The notes under the pieces are model-generated. The model saw only the letters and a list, made by a program, of their open reading frames with translations, did not search any database and was not told the origin of the DNA. A DNA stretch of 64,000 nucleotides, taken from the NCBI GenBank assembly GCA_039817415.1, contig JBCBVV010000003.1, forward strand, positions 186,001 to 250,000, in the 5' to 3' direction. Position numbers and translations under genes: made by a program. This DNA comes from JALEFZ01 sp039817415. Its GTDB lineage: Bacteria; Bacteroidota; Bacteroidia; J057. This document shows, in pieces, positions 40,284 through 50,363 of the stretch. The stretch's first letter is position 1, and every line of letters begins with the position of its first letter.

Positions 40284-41000
40284 ATGAGGCATTCTCTACT
40301 CTTGTGGAATTTTATTATTCTGGTTTCGATTCCCTTTTCTTCATTCGCACAAAGTCCATTTCACCTACATCTGAATGCTGGTATGATGACGGGTACGCCC
40401 TACACATTTGGCGTACCGCTACCTGAAGGTGCAAGCGGCAGTCCAGGGCTTGGCCTTATGTTTGGAGGAGAATTGGAATGGAAGATACTTGATCGCCTTT
40501 CTATAAATGGAGGCATTTATTCGGCGAGAAAAGGAAGTGAATATTTTTCCCCTATTACGGGAAAGTACGATGTAGCTGAAGGGATATTAGGCATTCAACT
40601 TCCCTTTAAGCTGGATGTTAATTATACGGGAGAAATTGAGGGAATCTACAACAACCACTACCTGGATTTCCCACTTTATTTAAGCTATGACTTCGGAAAA
40701 CGATTTTCTGTTGGATTAGGGTATCAGTATTCACGTTTGCTGAACGGCGACATGAGCGGTGAGGCAGACATAAGCGTTCTTGGCCTTAAATTCAATAACC
40801 AGGAGTTTGATGAGTCTGATAAAATTGAGTCTGCGGATCATGCCTTGCTCATCGAAGGGGGAATGAAGCTTCTGAATCGATTGGATCTCAAACTTCGACT
40901 TAATTGGGGGCTTGCAGACATGATGACCGAAGATACGTCTGGCTTAGGCATCCCTAAAAATTACTACTTAGGTGTATTTTTAGCCTTTCGTTTGATCTGA
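40284..41000 (+). CDS. PorT-like outer-membrane beta-barrel protein
   Basis: 238 residues with signal peptide (LWNFIILVSIPFSSFAQ). FHLHLNAGMMTGTPYTFG, ELEWKILDRLSINGGIYSARKGSEY, YLDFPLYLSYDFGKRFSVGLGYQYSRLL and a final YYLGVFLAFRLI fit the PorT/OmpA-barrel class. Its last 21 bases overlap the 3' end of the opposite-strand histidine kinase gene. Confidence 0.8.
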   Translation: MRHSLLLWNFIILVSIPFSSFAQSPFHLHLNAGMMTGTPYTFGVPLPEGASGSPGLGLMFGGELEWKILDRLSINGGIYSARKGSEYFSPITGKYDVAEGILGIQLPFKLDVNYTGEIEGIYNNHYLDFPLYLSYDFGKRFSVGLGYQYSRLLNGDMSGEADISVLGLKFNNQEFDESDKIESADHALLIEGGMKLLNRLDLKLRLNWGLADMMTEDTSGLGIPKNYYLGVFLAFRLI

Positions 41001-42920
41001 CAAAGGAATTTGGATGTACACACTGAATCCCTCTCCAGGCTTAGATTGTAGCTCCATATGGCCACCGAGATAGGCAATTCGTCTTTGCATACTGTTCATC
41101 CCAACTCCCTTTTTGACCTTGGCTAAGTCGATTCCTTTGCCATCATCCTCATAGGATATATCCAATTGACTTTCCTTCTGGATCAATTGGACAAATACTT
41201 CCTTTGCCTCTGCGTGTTTTTGCAGGTTATGTAGCAATTCTTGAATGACTCGAAAAATGGCTTTTTGTACTTCTTCAGAAAGCTGTTGTTCGTCTATCCC
41301 AAAAAGCTGGAATTCTATCTCAGCAGGAGTGGTTTCCTGAGTTGAAGTGATCAAATCATTTAGCGCTGATTGAAGACCAAACCTCGCCAAAGAACCAGGC
41401 ATAAGGGCATATGCCATTCGTCGGAGCTCATTTGAGGCTTCCTTTAGCAGTTCGAGGCCTTGAGATTGGTTGGCTGGGGCCTCCGCTTCAAGTAAATTCC
41501 TTGCTGTTGCCAGCAATCCTCCCAATCCATCATGCAACTCTTGAGACAAACGCGTTCTTTCGGCTTCCTGTCCTTCCACCATGGCCTCTGCCGTTAAAAT
41601 TCGCTGCCCTTGACGTAATCTTTCGGCTTCCTGCTCGACGATCCTTCTTTGTTGTAAACTGGTTTTTCGATAATAAAGGAAAGCGACTATGGCAAGGATC
41701 AGCAGCACAATGACCAATAACAAACCGAGTGTCCGTATTCGAATGCGGCTTTTAGTCTGGTCTATTTCTAATTGTTGTTCGCTGTTTTCCGCCCTTAACC
41801 TTAAATTTTCCTGTTCCTTTCGGGCGGACTCATACTTGATTTCAAGTTCATACACCTTGGATTCCAGATCACTTGATAGAATAGAGTCAGACATGTATCT
41901 GAATTGATCAAGGTATTTGTAAGCTTCTTTATACGCTCCTGCTTCCGCTGCGGAAAGCTGCCAAAAATCCAATACTTCCAAAACGTAGGTTGACATGCCA
42001 TGTTCATTTGCCAGATCTTGACTCAACTGAAAGTACTTTCTGGCTTCTGCATAGTCTCCATTGAAAGCCATGAAGCGTGCCATCCTATTGATTGAATTTA
42101 GGCTATCGGGAAGTTGAGAGGCGTAAGACAAAGCCTTTCTTGCAAACTTTATTGCGTCAGGATACTGCTTTAGCTTTCCAGCCAAGGAGGATTTGCCCAT
42201 GTAACAATACCCCATTAAGGCGGTATCGTGTTGGTCCTCTGCCATGACCAAGGCAGAATCATAATAGGCAATTGCTTTATCAAAATCCTCCAATGCATCG
42301 CTACAACTCCCAATGTTGTAGTAAGCTCTCCCCAAATGCCGTAAAGCCCCTACCTCTTTTGATCGTTTGTAGTTGAGTTCGTGGAATTCGATGGCACGCT
42401 CAAAGTTATTGAGTTCCATATGCAACGCTCCTAGGTTGCCGTACACAACTCCCGCCTGAAGCCCCATGTTCATGTCATCGTAGAGTTTGGCAGACTCCAT
42501 ATAAATCTCTGCAGCCCGTTCCAATTTGCCAGTATGGTAGTATACATTCCCAAGATCTACCATGGCTTTGGCTCGGTCAAAAGACAGGCTATCGGGCATA
42601 AAAAAGCCAATAGCCTGTTGGAGGAATAGAGCTGCGGAATCATACTCTGCCTGTTGGCTAAATAACATACCTCTATACCGTAGATTCCTTCCCTGAAAGT
42701 CTGCTTGTTCCTGTTCTCCCCCTATAAGGGCACCTTTTCTATACCATTGATGCGCCAGATCAAGTTGGCCTGTTTTTTCATAGGCATACCCAATTTCTCC
42801 ATGGAGAAAGGCATGTTGCTTTTGAGGAGCCGACTGTAACAAGTGTTTCAGGCTATCTAACTCTTGTCCTATCAGCAAACTTGGAAGGCAACAGATGAAA
42901 AAATATACCACGCGATTCAT
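40980..42920 (-). CDS. TPR-containing sensor histidine kinase (HisKA_3 type)
   Basis: 646 residues. Signal peptide, then about seven TPR repeats (residues 20-350, such as AKAMVDLGNVYYHTGKLERAAEIY), a coiled coil, one membrane helix (LGLLLVIVLLILAIVAFLYY) and a cytoplasmic coiled coil. The dimerisation/phosphoacceptor motif RLSQELHDGLGGLLATARNLL follows, then an HATPase with DDGKGIDLAKVKKGVGMNSMQRR. NarL/LytR-type partners are usual, but no response regulator gene is adjacent. Confidence 0.9.
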   Translation of the reverse strand: MNRVVYFFICCLPSLLIGQELDSLKHLLQSAPQKQHAFLHGEIGYAYEKTGQLDLAHQWYRKGALIGGEQEQADFQGRNLRYRGMLFSQQAEYDSAALFLQQAIGFFMPDSLSFDRAKAMVDLGNVYYHTGKLERAAEIYMESAKLYDDMNMGLQAGVVYGNLGALHMELNNFERAIEFHELNYKRSKEVGALRHLGRAYYNIGSCSDALEDFDKAIAYYDSALVMAEDQHDTALMGYCYMGKSSLAGKLKQYPDAIKFARKALSYASQLPDSLNSINRMARFMAFNGDYAEARKYFQLSQDLANEHGMSTYVLEVLDFWQLSAAEAGAYKEAYKYLDQFRYMSDSILSSDLESKVYELEIKYESARKEQENLRLRAENSEQQLEIDQTKSRIRIRTLGLLLVIVLLILAIVAFLYYRKTSLQQRRIVEQEAERLRQGQRILTAEAMVEGQEAERTRLSQELHDGLGGLLATARNLLEAEAPANQSQGLELLKEASNELRRMAYALMPGSLARFGLQSALNDLITSTQETTPAEIEFQLFGIDEQQLSEEVQKAIFRVIQELLHNLQKHAEAKEVFVQLIQKESQLDISYEDDGKGIDLAKVKKGVGMNSMQRRIAYLGGHMELQSKPGEGFSVYIQIPLSDQTKG

Positions 42921-42931
42921 ACTAGCAAAGT

Positions 42932-42969
42932 AAAAAATTCCTCCCTTGAATGTTGATTTTCAAGGGAGG
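42932..42969 (-). terminator. Terminator of the BTRD beta-lactamase gene
   Basis: 11-bp stem CCTCCCTTGAA (42940-42950)/TTCAAGGGAGG (42959-42969); read on the minus strand it is followed by AATTTTTTAC. Confidence 0.75.
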
Positions 42970-43002
42970 TAGGCTTCATTTTAGTTATAAACAACTAGAG
43001 GC

Positions 43003-44883
43003 TTAGAAGAGGTCTGTTTGTGGCCAAGTCTTGATCAAATTGATTGATTCTTTGATGGCATCACTTAAGGCATTATTTGTTTTGCTCCCAGATTTATTTA
43101 CCAAGAAGGAATAGTAGATGCCTCCGCCCATGTTGATCATCCCAGCACTTGTACCACTCATTCCCCCAAAATGGTTGATGTTGATTCCATCTTTGATGAC
43201 GTCTTTCTTGCCTGACTTTCCATCTACCCTTACGGCAAACTTCATCAAGTCTACACTGGTCGCTATCCAACCTCCGTGGCTATCCATTCTTCGCATCAGC
43301 AAGGAATAGGGGCTTCCTCCATAATAAATTACTTCTCGGCTGGCTCGACCTTTTTGTGAACTAGAACCAATTTTCATCGTGCTGATTCCGCTTGGCTTTA
43401 GGATCTTGTTTTTGATGTACTTCTCATATTCGCCTGAAGGAGCTTTTTCTTCGATGACACGTCCCAATACACAGTAGCTGAAGTTTGAGTAGGCATAAAG
43501 GGACCCAACAGGTTCGCTTGGATTTCGGGTATCCAGGACCCAGCCAATCAATTCCTTTTTATTTTTACTCAGCTGTTGGAACATAGGTGCTCCCCATTTG
43601 TCTTCTGGACCATTTTCTGGATGGGGCTTAGTATTGTGGTCCCAAGCATTGCCACCCGCTTTGTGTTCAAGAAGATTCTTGACGGTAATTTGCTTTTCAC
43701 GTGTTCCGTAGGCCTTGCTCCCATATTGTGTTCCCAATACGGCACCTGTACCAAATACTTTACTCCCCTTTTTTAGATTGGTCGTCTCAGTCAGCTTTTG
43801 AATTCCTGCTTGCGTGATTCGCTTTGAAACACTAGCTGTACGGAACTGGCTCATAGGGGAAACGAGTTCCTTCTTCTCTACATTTCCATAGCCATATCCT
43901 CGTGCGTAGACCAGTTTTTCATCTTTTACAATGGCGATAGACACCCCAGGTAATCCTTTGCTCTTCATGATGCTATTGATTCGCTGGTCTAGCTTGTTGA
44001 TTTCACTTTTCTTCCATCCAAGAATATTTTTATAAGCCGCTGCATAACCTGCGGTAGAACCTGCATCATGCCCACTGATGGCTACGGGTACAAAGCCGCG
44101 ATAATACATGTTTTCGCTTTCAGCTTGGTGATTATGAGGAGTCATTCCATGACGACCTACATACCATCCCCTTACTTTTTCCCAGATGGCGGCATAATAG
44201 ACCTTCCCTTTTACATCGTAACTATCTACATGCACCAGTTTATAGCCCTTTTTGTGGTTTTTGTTGAACTCTTGCTGATAGACAGCACTCGTCATCCCAT
44301 GACGAAGGATTTGACCAGCAGGACTGCTTTTCTTCCAAATGGCAGCGTAATAGTCCTTACTCCCAAGCCCATATCCACTTACATGGATGAGTTTGTATCC
44401 ATCCTTTAGATTCTTCTCAGCAGCTGCTTGATATTGGCTGGAGGTCAAGCCATGAGAAGCTCTGATTCCTGAACTACTCATTTTTTTCCAGATAGCGGCA
44501 TAGGTAGCCTTGCCTCCTTGATTGTATCCATCAATGTGAATGAGTCGGAATCCTTTTTTCTTCATGTCCTGATACAAAGTTTGATACTGAGAACCACTCA
44601 ATCCATGTCTAGCCGTTATGGTAGAATTGAGTCCCTTTGTCCAGATGGCTGCAAATCTAACCTTACCATTTACTGTATACCCATCCACATACCTAAGGGT
44701 ATAGCCTGCTTTGGCATTGTCATTGACGATTTTGTTGTAGGTGGCCGACGTCATATTGTGCCTCCACTGCCAATCTTGCATCTTGTTTTGAGCAAAAGAG
44801 GAATTCAATAGGCCTAAGACAAAGGTCAAAAGTAGGACGACCATTCCAATAGCCTGAGAAAGTTGTGATGTTAAAGGTTTCAT
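43003..44883 (-). CDS. Serine beta-lactamase-fold hydrolase with five BTRD1 repeats
   Basis: 626 residues from the ATG at 44883, chosen for the signal peptide (VVLLLTFVLGLLNSSFAQN). Residues about 25-280 are five 49-residue repeats (RHGLSGSQYQTLYQDMKKKGFRLIHIDGYNQGGKATYAAIW type), the bacterial tandem repeat domain of polyglycine-hydrolase-like proteins. The beta-lactamase/PBP domain follows with SVSK as the Ser-x-x-Lys motif (TASVSKRI), YSN as the Tyr motif and GWIAT near the third. Fungal relatives cleave polyglycine linkers; the substrate here is unknown. Confidence 0.87.
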   Translation of the reverse strand: MKPLTSQLSQAIGMVVLLLTFVLGLLNSSFAQNKMQDWQWRHNMTSATYNKIVNDNAKAGYTLRYVDGYTVNGKVRFAAIWTKGLNSTITARHGLSGSQYQTLYQDMKKKGFRLIHIDGYNQGGKATYAAIWKKMSSSGIRASHGLTSSQYQAAAEKNLKDGYKLIHVSGYGLGSKDYYAAIWKKSSPAGQILRHGMTSAVYQQEFNKNHKKGYKLVHVDSYDVKGKVYYAAIWEKVRGWYVGRHGMTPHNHQAESENMYYRGFVPVAISGHDAGSTAGYAAAYKNILGWKKSEINKLDQRINSIMKSKGLPGVSIAIVKDEKLVYARGYGYGNVEKKELVSPMSQFRTASVSKRITQAGIQKLTETTNLKKGSKVFGTGAVLGTQYGSKAYGTREKQITVKNLLEHKAGGNAWDHNTKPHPENGPEDKWGAPMFQQLSKNKKELIGWVLDTRNPSEPVGSLYAYSNFSYCVLGRVIEEKAPSGEYEKYIKNKILKPSGISTMKIGSSSQKGRASREVIYYGGSPYSLLMRRMDSHGGWIATSVDLMKFAVRVDGKSGKKDVIKDGININHFGGMSGTSAGMINMGGGIYYSFLVNKSGSKTNNALSDAIKESINLIKTWPQTDLF

Positions 44884-45043
44884 AATTGCGTGATTTGTGA
44901 ATAACGATTGCTTGTTCATAACAAATGAGTTGTGAGTGATTGATTGTGTTTGGCAGGTTAGTCGGCTTGCTTTTCAACCAATCAACACTTCTGTCATTTT
45001 TTTCTGAAGGGGATGTTTCTTGAAGGCTATATTTGTAGCTAAT

Positions 45044-46153
45044 ATGATTGATACTTCACTTAGCTCCTCCAATTTTTATTTTCTTCTGGCTTTCATCCAG
45101 GGGGTTATTCTGGCAGGTTTCATCATATTCCTCTCCCCTCGAAAAAAAGCTCATTTGTTTGTAGGCTTATTATTGGTCCTACTCTCTTTTTCCCTTTTGC
45201 ATATTGTATTGGAAGAATCTATTTCCCGCTTTAACAGTAAGTTTCCTTTCCCAATGGATTTCGGGCTAGCTTTCGGCCCTCTTGCCTGGTTCCATGTATT
45301 GTCCATTCATCGCAAGAACTGGAAATGGAAAGCCTCAGATTGGCTTCATTTTCTACCTAGCTTCCTTCTGGATGGAGCCTTGTTTCTGGCCTTTTTTACC
45401 TTCATTCGCCACCATACAGCTTGGGCCGAGGCTCACATTCTTCAAATCCAGACAGTTGCCCTTTCCACCAATGTTTTGGGAGTCAGCCAACTGGGTATCT
45501 ATTCATTCCTAATAAGAAAGGAAATGCGGTCTTCCCCTTTAGGTGATAAGGTGGGAGTAGAACTAAAACGTTGGCCAAAAATCATATATGCCATTTGCCT
45601 GAGTATCATTATTTACCTTTCCCTAACTGTGCCTATCGCACTTTACTTTATTCAGGTATTGGATGAAAATTCCTTCTTATTGTACAAGTCTATGGGGAGC
45701 TTATTAGGAGTCAGTATTTACGCAGCAGGTTACTATTATCTCATTCAAGTACGCGCACAGCTTAATTCTCATCTAAAAAGAGTGGACAACATCAAGTTCC
45801 AAAAAGAAGAGCTTATAGGGAAGTTGAAGGAGCTAATAGAATTTATCCAGAACAGTGAAGTTTTCAAAGATAGTAGGCTCAATCTCGGAAAACTTGCACA
45901 AATCATGGGTTGGCCCATCAACGATCTCTCTAAGGTGATCAATGAAGGGACATCACAGACATTTAATGAATTCATCAATACTTTCAGGATAGAAGAATTT
46001 AAGAAGATGGCTAGCCCAGAGGAAGTGGAAAAGTATTCTATTCAAGGATTAGCTGAGAAAGTTGGCTTTGGCTCGAAGGCTTCTTTCTATCGAGCTTTTA
46101 AAAAAGAAACTGGCCTTACGCCCAGCGAATTTCTCAAGAAGGACAGTATGTAA
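45044..46153 (+). CDS. AraC-family regulator with multi-pass membrane N-terminus
   Basis: 369 residues from the ATG at 45044 (a TTG upstream is less likely). Six to seven membrane helices (about 10-235) precede a C-terminal AraC helix-turn-helix: FNEFINTFRIEEFKKM ... YSIQGLAEKVGFGSKASFYRAFKKETGLTPSEFLKK. This membrane-bound AraC layout is common in Bacteroidota. Divergent from the BTRD beta-lactamase gene, which it may regulate. Confidence 0.9.
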   Translation: MIDTSLSSSNFYFLLAFIQGVILAGFIIFLSPRKKAHLFVGLLLVLLSFSLLHIVLEESISRFNSKFPFPMDFGLAFGPLAWFHVLSIHRKNWKWKASDWLHFLPSFLLDGALFLAFFTFIRHHTAWAEAHILQIQTVALSTNVLGVSQLGIYSFLIRKEMRSSPLGDKVGVELKRWPKIIYAICLSIIIYLSLTVPIALYFIQVLDENSFLLYKSMGSLLGVSIYAAGYYYLIQVRAQLNSHLKRVDNIKFQKEELIGKLKELIEFIQNSEVFKDSRLNLGKLAQIMGWPINDLSKVINEGTSQTFNEFINTFRIEEFKKMASPEEVEKYSIQGLAEKVGFGSKASFYRAFKKETGLTPSEFLKKDSM

Positions 46154-46233
46154 TCCGTTTCAAATAGCCATATGAGACAACCTGAGGTTGCAGAAGAGGC
46201 AATTTGCCTAGACTTTTGGGAAAAACAACAAAC

Positions 46234-47697
46234 ATGCGTATCAACATTATTTCATTAGGGTTTCTGCTGCTGACAACTACCTTTAGCCAAGCCCAAACAT
46301 CTACCATTAAACTCACCTCCAAAACGTTTAAAACTTCATCTGGAATCGAGATAAGCGCACAAGAAGGTGTATTATTCGTTCCTGAAAACCGAGGTGTCCC
46401 TTCCTCCCGAACTATCAAAATCCCTTTTGTTAGACTCAAAAGTATTTCAGCTCAACCAAATGAACCCCTTATTTACCTAGAAGGGGGCGGAGCTAGCGTA
46501 ACCTGGCAGGCGAAAGATCCAAATGCCCTAGAGGACTGGCTCTCTATGCTCAAGCTTTCAGATTTGATTTTTTTAGACCTAAGGGGATCAACTGGAAATA
46601 AACAGCGATACATTTGGTTTGGAAAGTATCCAGAGAAGTTTTTTCTCACAGAAAAGGATGCGAGCAAACACTACCGGGAAATGAGCCAGAGGGCCTTGGC
46701 GAAGTTTGAAAAAAGAGGAGTAGATGTATCTGGTTATCATATTCGGGCTCATGGTCAAGATGTGATGGACTTATGCGATGCGCTCGACATTGAGAACTTT
46801 TCCATCTTCGGCTTTAGTTTTGGAAGTCATATTGGCTTAGAAATGCTTAATCAAGACAAGGGAAGGATCAAATCAGCCATTTTCGCAGGAGCTGATGGAG
46901 TTGATATGTCCTTCAATTATCCCGCTTACTTGGACCAACAAGTAGAAAGGATTGATAGGCTGATCGATAAAAATGAAGCGATACGACAACATATCCCCAA
47001 TCTTCCTCTGTTACTGGATTCGATCATGATTCAATTAGCAGATGAGCCTATTTATGTAGAGGTAAAACATCCCATACATAAGAAGAAAATGACCTTGCCA
47101 ATTGGTCCTTTTGGACTTTCTCTGATCTTACGTCTTGACATTGATGATGCTCATGATATACCCATCATTCCGAGACTGCTTCAAGAAGTGAAGGAGGGAA
47201 AACCCGATTTGCTGGCTTGGTTTGTACAAAAAAGACTTCCAGTTGCCATTGACTTTCCAGGGAATGGCATTCACCAAGCTTTGGCCTCTGGTGCATCAGA
47301 GAAAAGATGGAGTCTTATACTTGAACAAGCCTCAGAAAGTCCTTATGGAAATGTAGTCAATTTCCCCTTCCATACGATAAAGGAATCTTGGCCTTATCCT
47401 TCGCTAGACCTCCAGCCACAAAAGACCGATACCAGAACCCTGTTTATTAGTGGTTCATTGGATACCAGAACACCAGCAGAACAGACAGAAGAAATTATGT
47501 CGAATTTTTCGAAAGCTACTCATTTGGTGGTACAAGATGCAGGGCACGAACAAGCTATGTGGGATGGGGATATTTTTGACAAAGCCATTCCCCTGTTCCT
47601 CATGGGAAAAGAGGTGGACCATATTCAAGCAACATGGTCCCCGGTAATATTCATCCCCTTATTTGGAGAAGCGAAGGGCCATCCTGCCCTTGATTAA
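46234..47697 (+). CDS. Secreted alpha/beta-hydrolase, tricorn-type/prolyl aminopeptidase-like
   Basis: 487 residues from the ATG at 46234 with signal peptide (ISLGFLLLTTTFSQAQ). Oxyanion region YLEGGGASVTW; LDLRGSTGNKQRY; nucleophile elbow GFSFGS; C-terminal TAP-like part with SGSLDTRTPAEQTEEI carrying the acidic residue and DAGHEQAMW the His. Probably a periplasmic peptidase or esterase. Confidence 0.88.
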   Translation: MRINIISLGFLLLTTTFSQAQTSTIKLTSKTFKTSSGIEISAQEGVLFVPENRGVPSSRTIKIPFVRLKSISAQPNEPLIYLEGGGASVTWQAKDPNALEDWLSMLKLSDLIFLDLRGSTGNKQRYIWFGKYPEKFFLTEKDASKHYREMSQRALAKFEKRGVDVSGYHIRAHGQDVMDLCDALDIENFSIFGFSFGSHIGLEMLNQDKGRIKSAIFAGADGVDMSFNYPAYLDQQVERIDRLIDKNEAIRQHIPNLPLLLDSIMIQLADEPIYVEVKHPIHKKKMTLPIGPFGLSLILRLDIDDAHDIPIIPRLLQEVKEGKPDLLAWFVQKRLPVAIDFPGNGIHQALASGASEKRWSLILEQASESPYGNVVNFPFHTIKESWPYPSLDLQPQKTDTRTLFISGSLDTRTPAEQTEEIMSNFSKATHLVVQDAGHEQAMWDGDIFDKAIPLFLMGKEVDHIQATWSPVIFIPLFGEAKGHPALD

Positions 47698-47749
47698 TCC
47701 TTCAGGCAGGAAGAAAATGGATATATTAGCATGTCATTTTCTTCCTGCT

Positions 47750-49048
47750 ATGAAACTACCCTTATCCTATTTCCTCATTTCCTGTCTCCTGCTGGCCTGC
47801 TCTTCGAATTCCTCCCAACAGGATACCTCATTGGTAATCAGTCGAACGGCTTATCACGATCGCTTGGAAGGCTTTTGGCTGGGTTCCTGTATTGCCAATT
47901 GGACAGGCCTTGTCACTGAGATGGATAAGGTGGGAAATATAGGAGAATTTAAGACTGGGGCCTTTTATACCCGAGATGATTGGGGAAAGCCAGATCAACC
48001 CAATATTTGGTCAGGAGATCAGCCAAGTGATCTATCGCCTTCCATCGATTTTGTCTTCCGAGACCAGGGAGAATCATGGGGTGCAGACGATGATACAGAT
48101 ATTGAATATATGTACCAAGAACTCATCTACAAGGAGTTACATCCTATCCTAAGTCCGGAGGAAATTCGTGAGGGTTGGTTAACACATATACGAATTGAGG
48201 AGGAAAACTACCTATGGGTTTCCAATCAACGGGCCTTTGACCTCATGCGAGCTGGCAGCCTTCCTCCTGCTACCTCTTTGCCTGATAGCAATGAGCATTA
48301 CGATATGATTGATGCCCAATTGACCACCGAAATCTTTGGTCTATTTGCTCCAGGTAGAAAGGATATGGCCTTAAAAATGGCGGAACTTCCAATTAGAACC
48401 ACAGCTTATGCCAATGCAGCCCATATTTCTCGCTTTTATGTAAGTATGTATGCACTAGCTTCTGCCGTAGACTCTAAGCTCAAAAAGGAAGCACAAATTA
48501 TGTGGATGGCTGATCATGCACGTCAGGTGTTACCTGAAGGTTCCTATCCTGATAAGATGTATCAATTTGTGCTCCGAAACTTTCAATCTGGAATGCCATG
48601 GGAAGCCTGCAGAGACGCTATTTATCAACGATACCAAGTGGATGGGCAAGATGGATATGACATCACATCACGAGAATTGTATTGCAATGGTTGTTTTGCA
48701 GCTGGGATCAATTTTGCAGCCAGTCTAGTGAGCTTATTTTATGGAAAGGGGAATATCAAGGAGACTATCAAAATCGGAACCCTATGCGGATGGGATTCAG
48801 ATAACCCTACTGCAACTTGGGGTGGACTGCTTGGTTTCATGTATGGCAAAAAGGGCATCGAACAAGCTTTTGGAAGAACCTTCTCCGATCAATATCATAT
48901 CCATCGAACGAGACAAAATTTCCCAAACGACGGAATGGACAACTTCGATAACATGGCAACAAAGGGAGTTAAGATTGTAGATGAAGTGGTAGTAAAGCAC
49001 TTGGGGGGATCCATTGATCAAGAAAAAAATGCATGGATTATTCCCTAA
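47750..49048 (+). CDS. ADP-ribosylglycohydrolase-family lipoprotein
   Basis: 432 residues from the ATG at 47750, which starts a lipoprotein signal (YFLISCLLLACSS). DraG-family signatures: FWLGSCIANWTGLVTEMD, WGADDDTDIEYMYQ (Mg-binding Asp cluster) and LCGWDSDNPTATWGGLLGFMYGKKGI. Cytoplasmic relatives remove ADP-ribose from proteins. An exported lipoprotein form suggests a different, extracytoplasmic substrate. Confidence 0.9.
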   Translation: MKLPLSYFLISCLLLACSSNSSQQDTSLVISRTAYHDRLEGFWLGSCIANWTGLVTEMDKVGNIGEFKTGAFYTRDDWGKPDQPNIWSGDQPSDLSPSIDFVFRDQGESWGADDDTDIEYMYQELIYKELHPILSPEEIREGWLTHIRIEEENYLWVSNQRAFDLMRAGSLPPATSLPDSNEHYDMIDAQLTTEIFGLFAPGRKDMALKMAELPIRTTAYANAAHISRFYVSMYALASAVDSKLKKEAQIMWMADHARQVLPEGSYPDKMYQFVLRNFQSGMPWEACRDAIYQRYQVDGQDGYDITSRELYCNGCFAAGINFAASLVSLFYGKGNIKETIKIGTLCGWDSDNPTATWGGLLGFMYGKKGIEQAFGRTFSDQYHIHRTRQNFPNDGMDNFDNMATKGVKIVDEVVVKHLGGSIDQEKNAWIIP

Positions 49049-49100
49049 AATTCAGCAAATCACAAGGAAAACATCTTTCCTATATTCATATCTTTACAAC

Positions 49101-49565
49101 ATGAATCGCCTTTTATTATCCAGCCTTCTACTCCTGATAGGATCCTGCCAAGCTCCTCCCCAACAAGGGCTTTCTGAGACGGAGAAGTCTCTTTTAGATT
49201 CTGCCATTGTGAAGCTAAACGATGCTTTTGCCCTTGGGGATACTGCTACGCTTTCCCAATTGGTAACAGAGGATTACCTCCACACCAATAGTTTTTACAA
49301 GGCCATCAATAAGAAAACATGGATGGAGTATCTCGCCTACCGCAAAAGCCAAATTGATTCTGGCTTCGTTGAAGTGTTGAATTACTCTTTCGAAGAAGTG
49401 GAGAAGAGATTTAATGGACAAACTGCCATTGTAACAGGAAAAATCCAGGCTAACATCAAAATAGGAGAAAGGGTAGATACTTTGGCTTACCGAGTTACCA
49501 ATTTTTGGGTAAGACAAGAAGGCGGTTGGAAACGAGCTGCCTTTCACGACGGAAAAATCGAATAG
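49101..49565 (+). CDS. DUF4440 / SnoaL-like lipoprotein
   Basis: 154 residues from the ATG at 49101 (lipobox LLIGSC). KLNDAFALGDTATLSQLVTEDYLHTNSFYKAINKKTWMEYL ... AIVTGKIQANIKI ... YRVTNFWVRQEGGWKRAAFHDGKI is the standard DUF4440 NTF2-like pattern. Function unknown. Confidence 0.85.
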   Translation: MNRLLLSSLLLLIGSCQAPPQQGLSETEKSLLDSAIVKLNDAFALGDTATLSQLVTEDYLHTNSFYKAINKKTWMEYLAYRKSQIDSGFVEVLNYSFEEVEKRFNGQTAIVTGKIQANIKIGERVDTLAYRVTNFWVRQEGGWKRAAFHDGKIE

Positions 49566-49644
49566 GATGATAGCCTTTTTCTAAAGAATTCTTGGACCTT
49601 TCCAGTTGGCATGTATCTATATTTAATAGATAGGATAGGTTTAA

Positions 49645-50316
49645 ATGGAAACGATCAGAAGGAATACAACGGAAGCAGAACAAGTTGCCCTACAGGATTA
49701 CTTAGCAGAAAAGAAAAAAGCTGCGGATCCCACAACTAAATGGAATAGATTGTTTATCTGGACCCTAGCACTCCTTTCGGTAGGTACTTTCGTGTGGTTC
49801 ACCCAAATTCCGCATACTGGATTTTGGCTAAGCTTGATTCTCTTTATCGCCTTCAACATAATAAGCTTAGTCCAGGACCTGGTGAAACTAGGGAAGGAAG
49901 ACAAAAGTGAGGAACAAGTCCTAGTTTGGGACATTGGGAGACAAGAAATAGAGACCATTCCTCTTCACATAAGACGGCTTGCTACATGGGAGGACATTAG
50001 CCTTCATATCAATCTCCATCTGCTGGAACTTGTTGAAGGGGGATGTATGTGGCTGTACGAAGGTGGAATTTCAGTCTTTGAACAGGAAGGATTGTGGCCT
50101 AGCTCTCAAGTAGAAATTTACAAGGAAAAGCATGTTCAGCGAGCTATTTCGAAACTCAAATGCCATGGACAGCCCATTCAACCGATCATCTTAGATAATA
50201 GTTACTTTGATCCCATGTACGAAATGGAAGAAGAGCCAGAAGACCTTCAAAGAATAGACAAAGATTTCGATCAATTATTAGAAGAAATACGGACAGGAGG
50301 GATTCAGTCTACCTAA
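49645..50316 (+). CDS. Membrane protein of unknown function
   Basis: 223 residues. Two membrane helices (about 36-50 and 56-75; WTLALLSVGTFVWF and FWLSLILFIAFNIISLV) follow a charged N terminus. The soluble C-terminal 145 residues contain ETIPLHIRRLATWEDISLHINLHLLELVEGGCMWLYEGGISVFE. I recognise no family. Confidence 0.65.
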   Translation: METIRRNTTEAEQVALQDYLAEKKKAADPTTKWNRLFIWTLALLSVGTFVWFTQIPHTGFWLSLILFIAFNIISLVQDLVKLGKEDKSEEQVLVWDIGRQEIETIPLHIRRLATWEDISLHINLHLLELVEGGCMWLYEGGISVFEQEGLWPSSQVEIYKEKHVQRAISKLKCHGQPIQPIILDNSYFDPMYEMEEEPEDLQRIDKDFDQLLEEIRTGGIQST

Positions 50317-50363
50317 GAGAGAGTATTGTTGCACATACAACTTTCATTCTGTATTTTTCTGAA

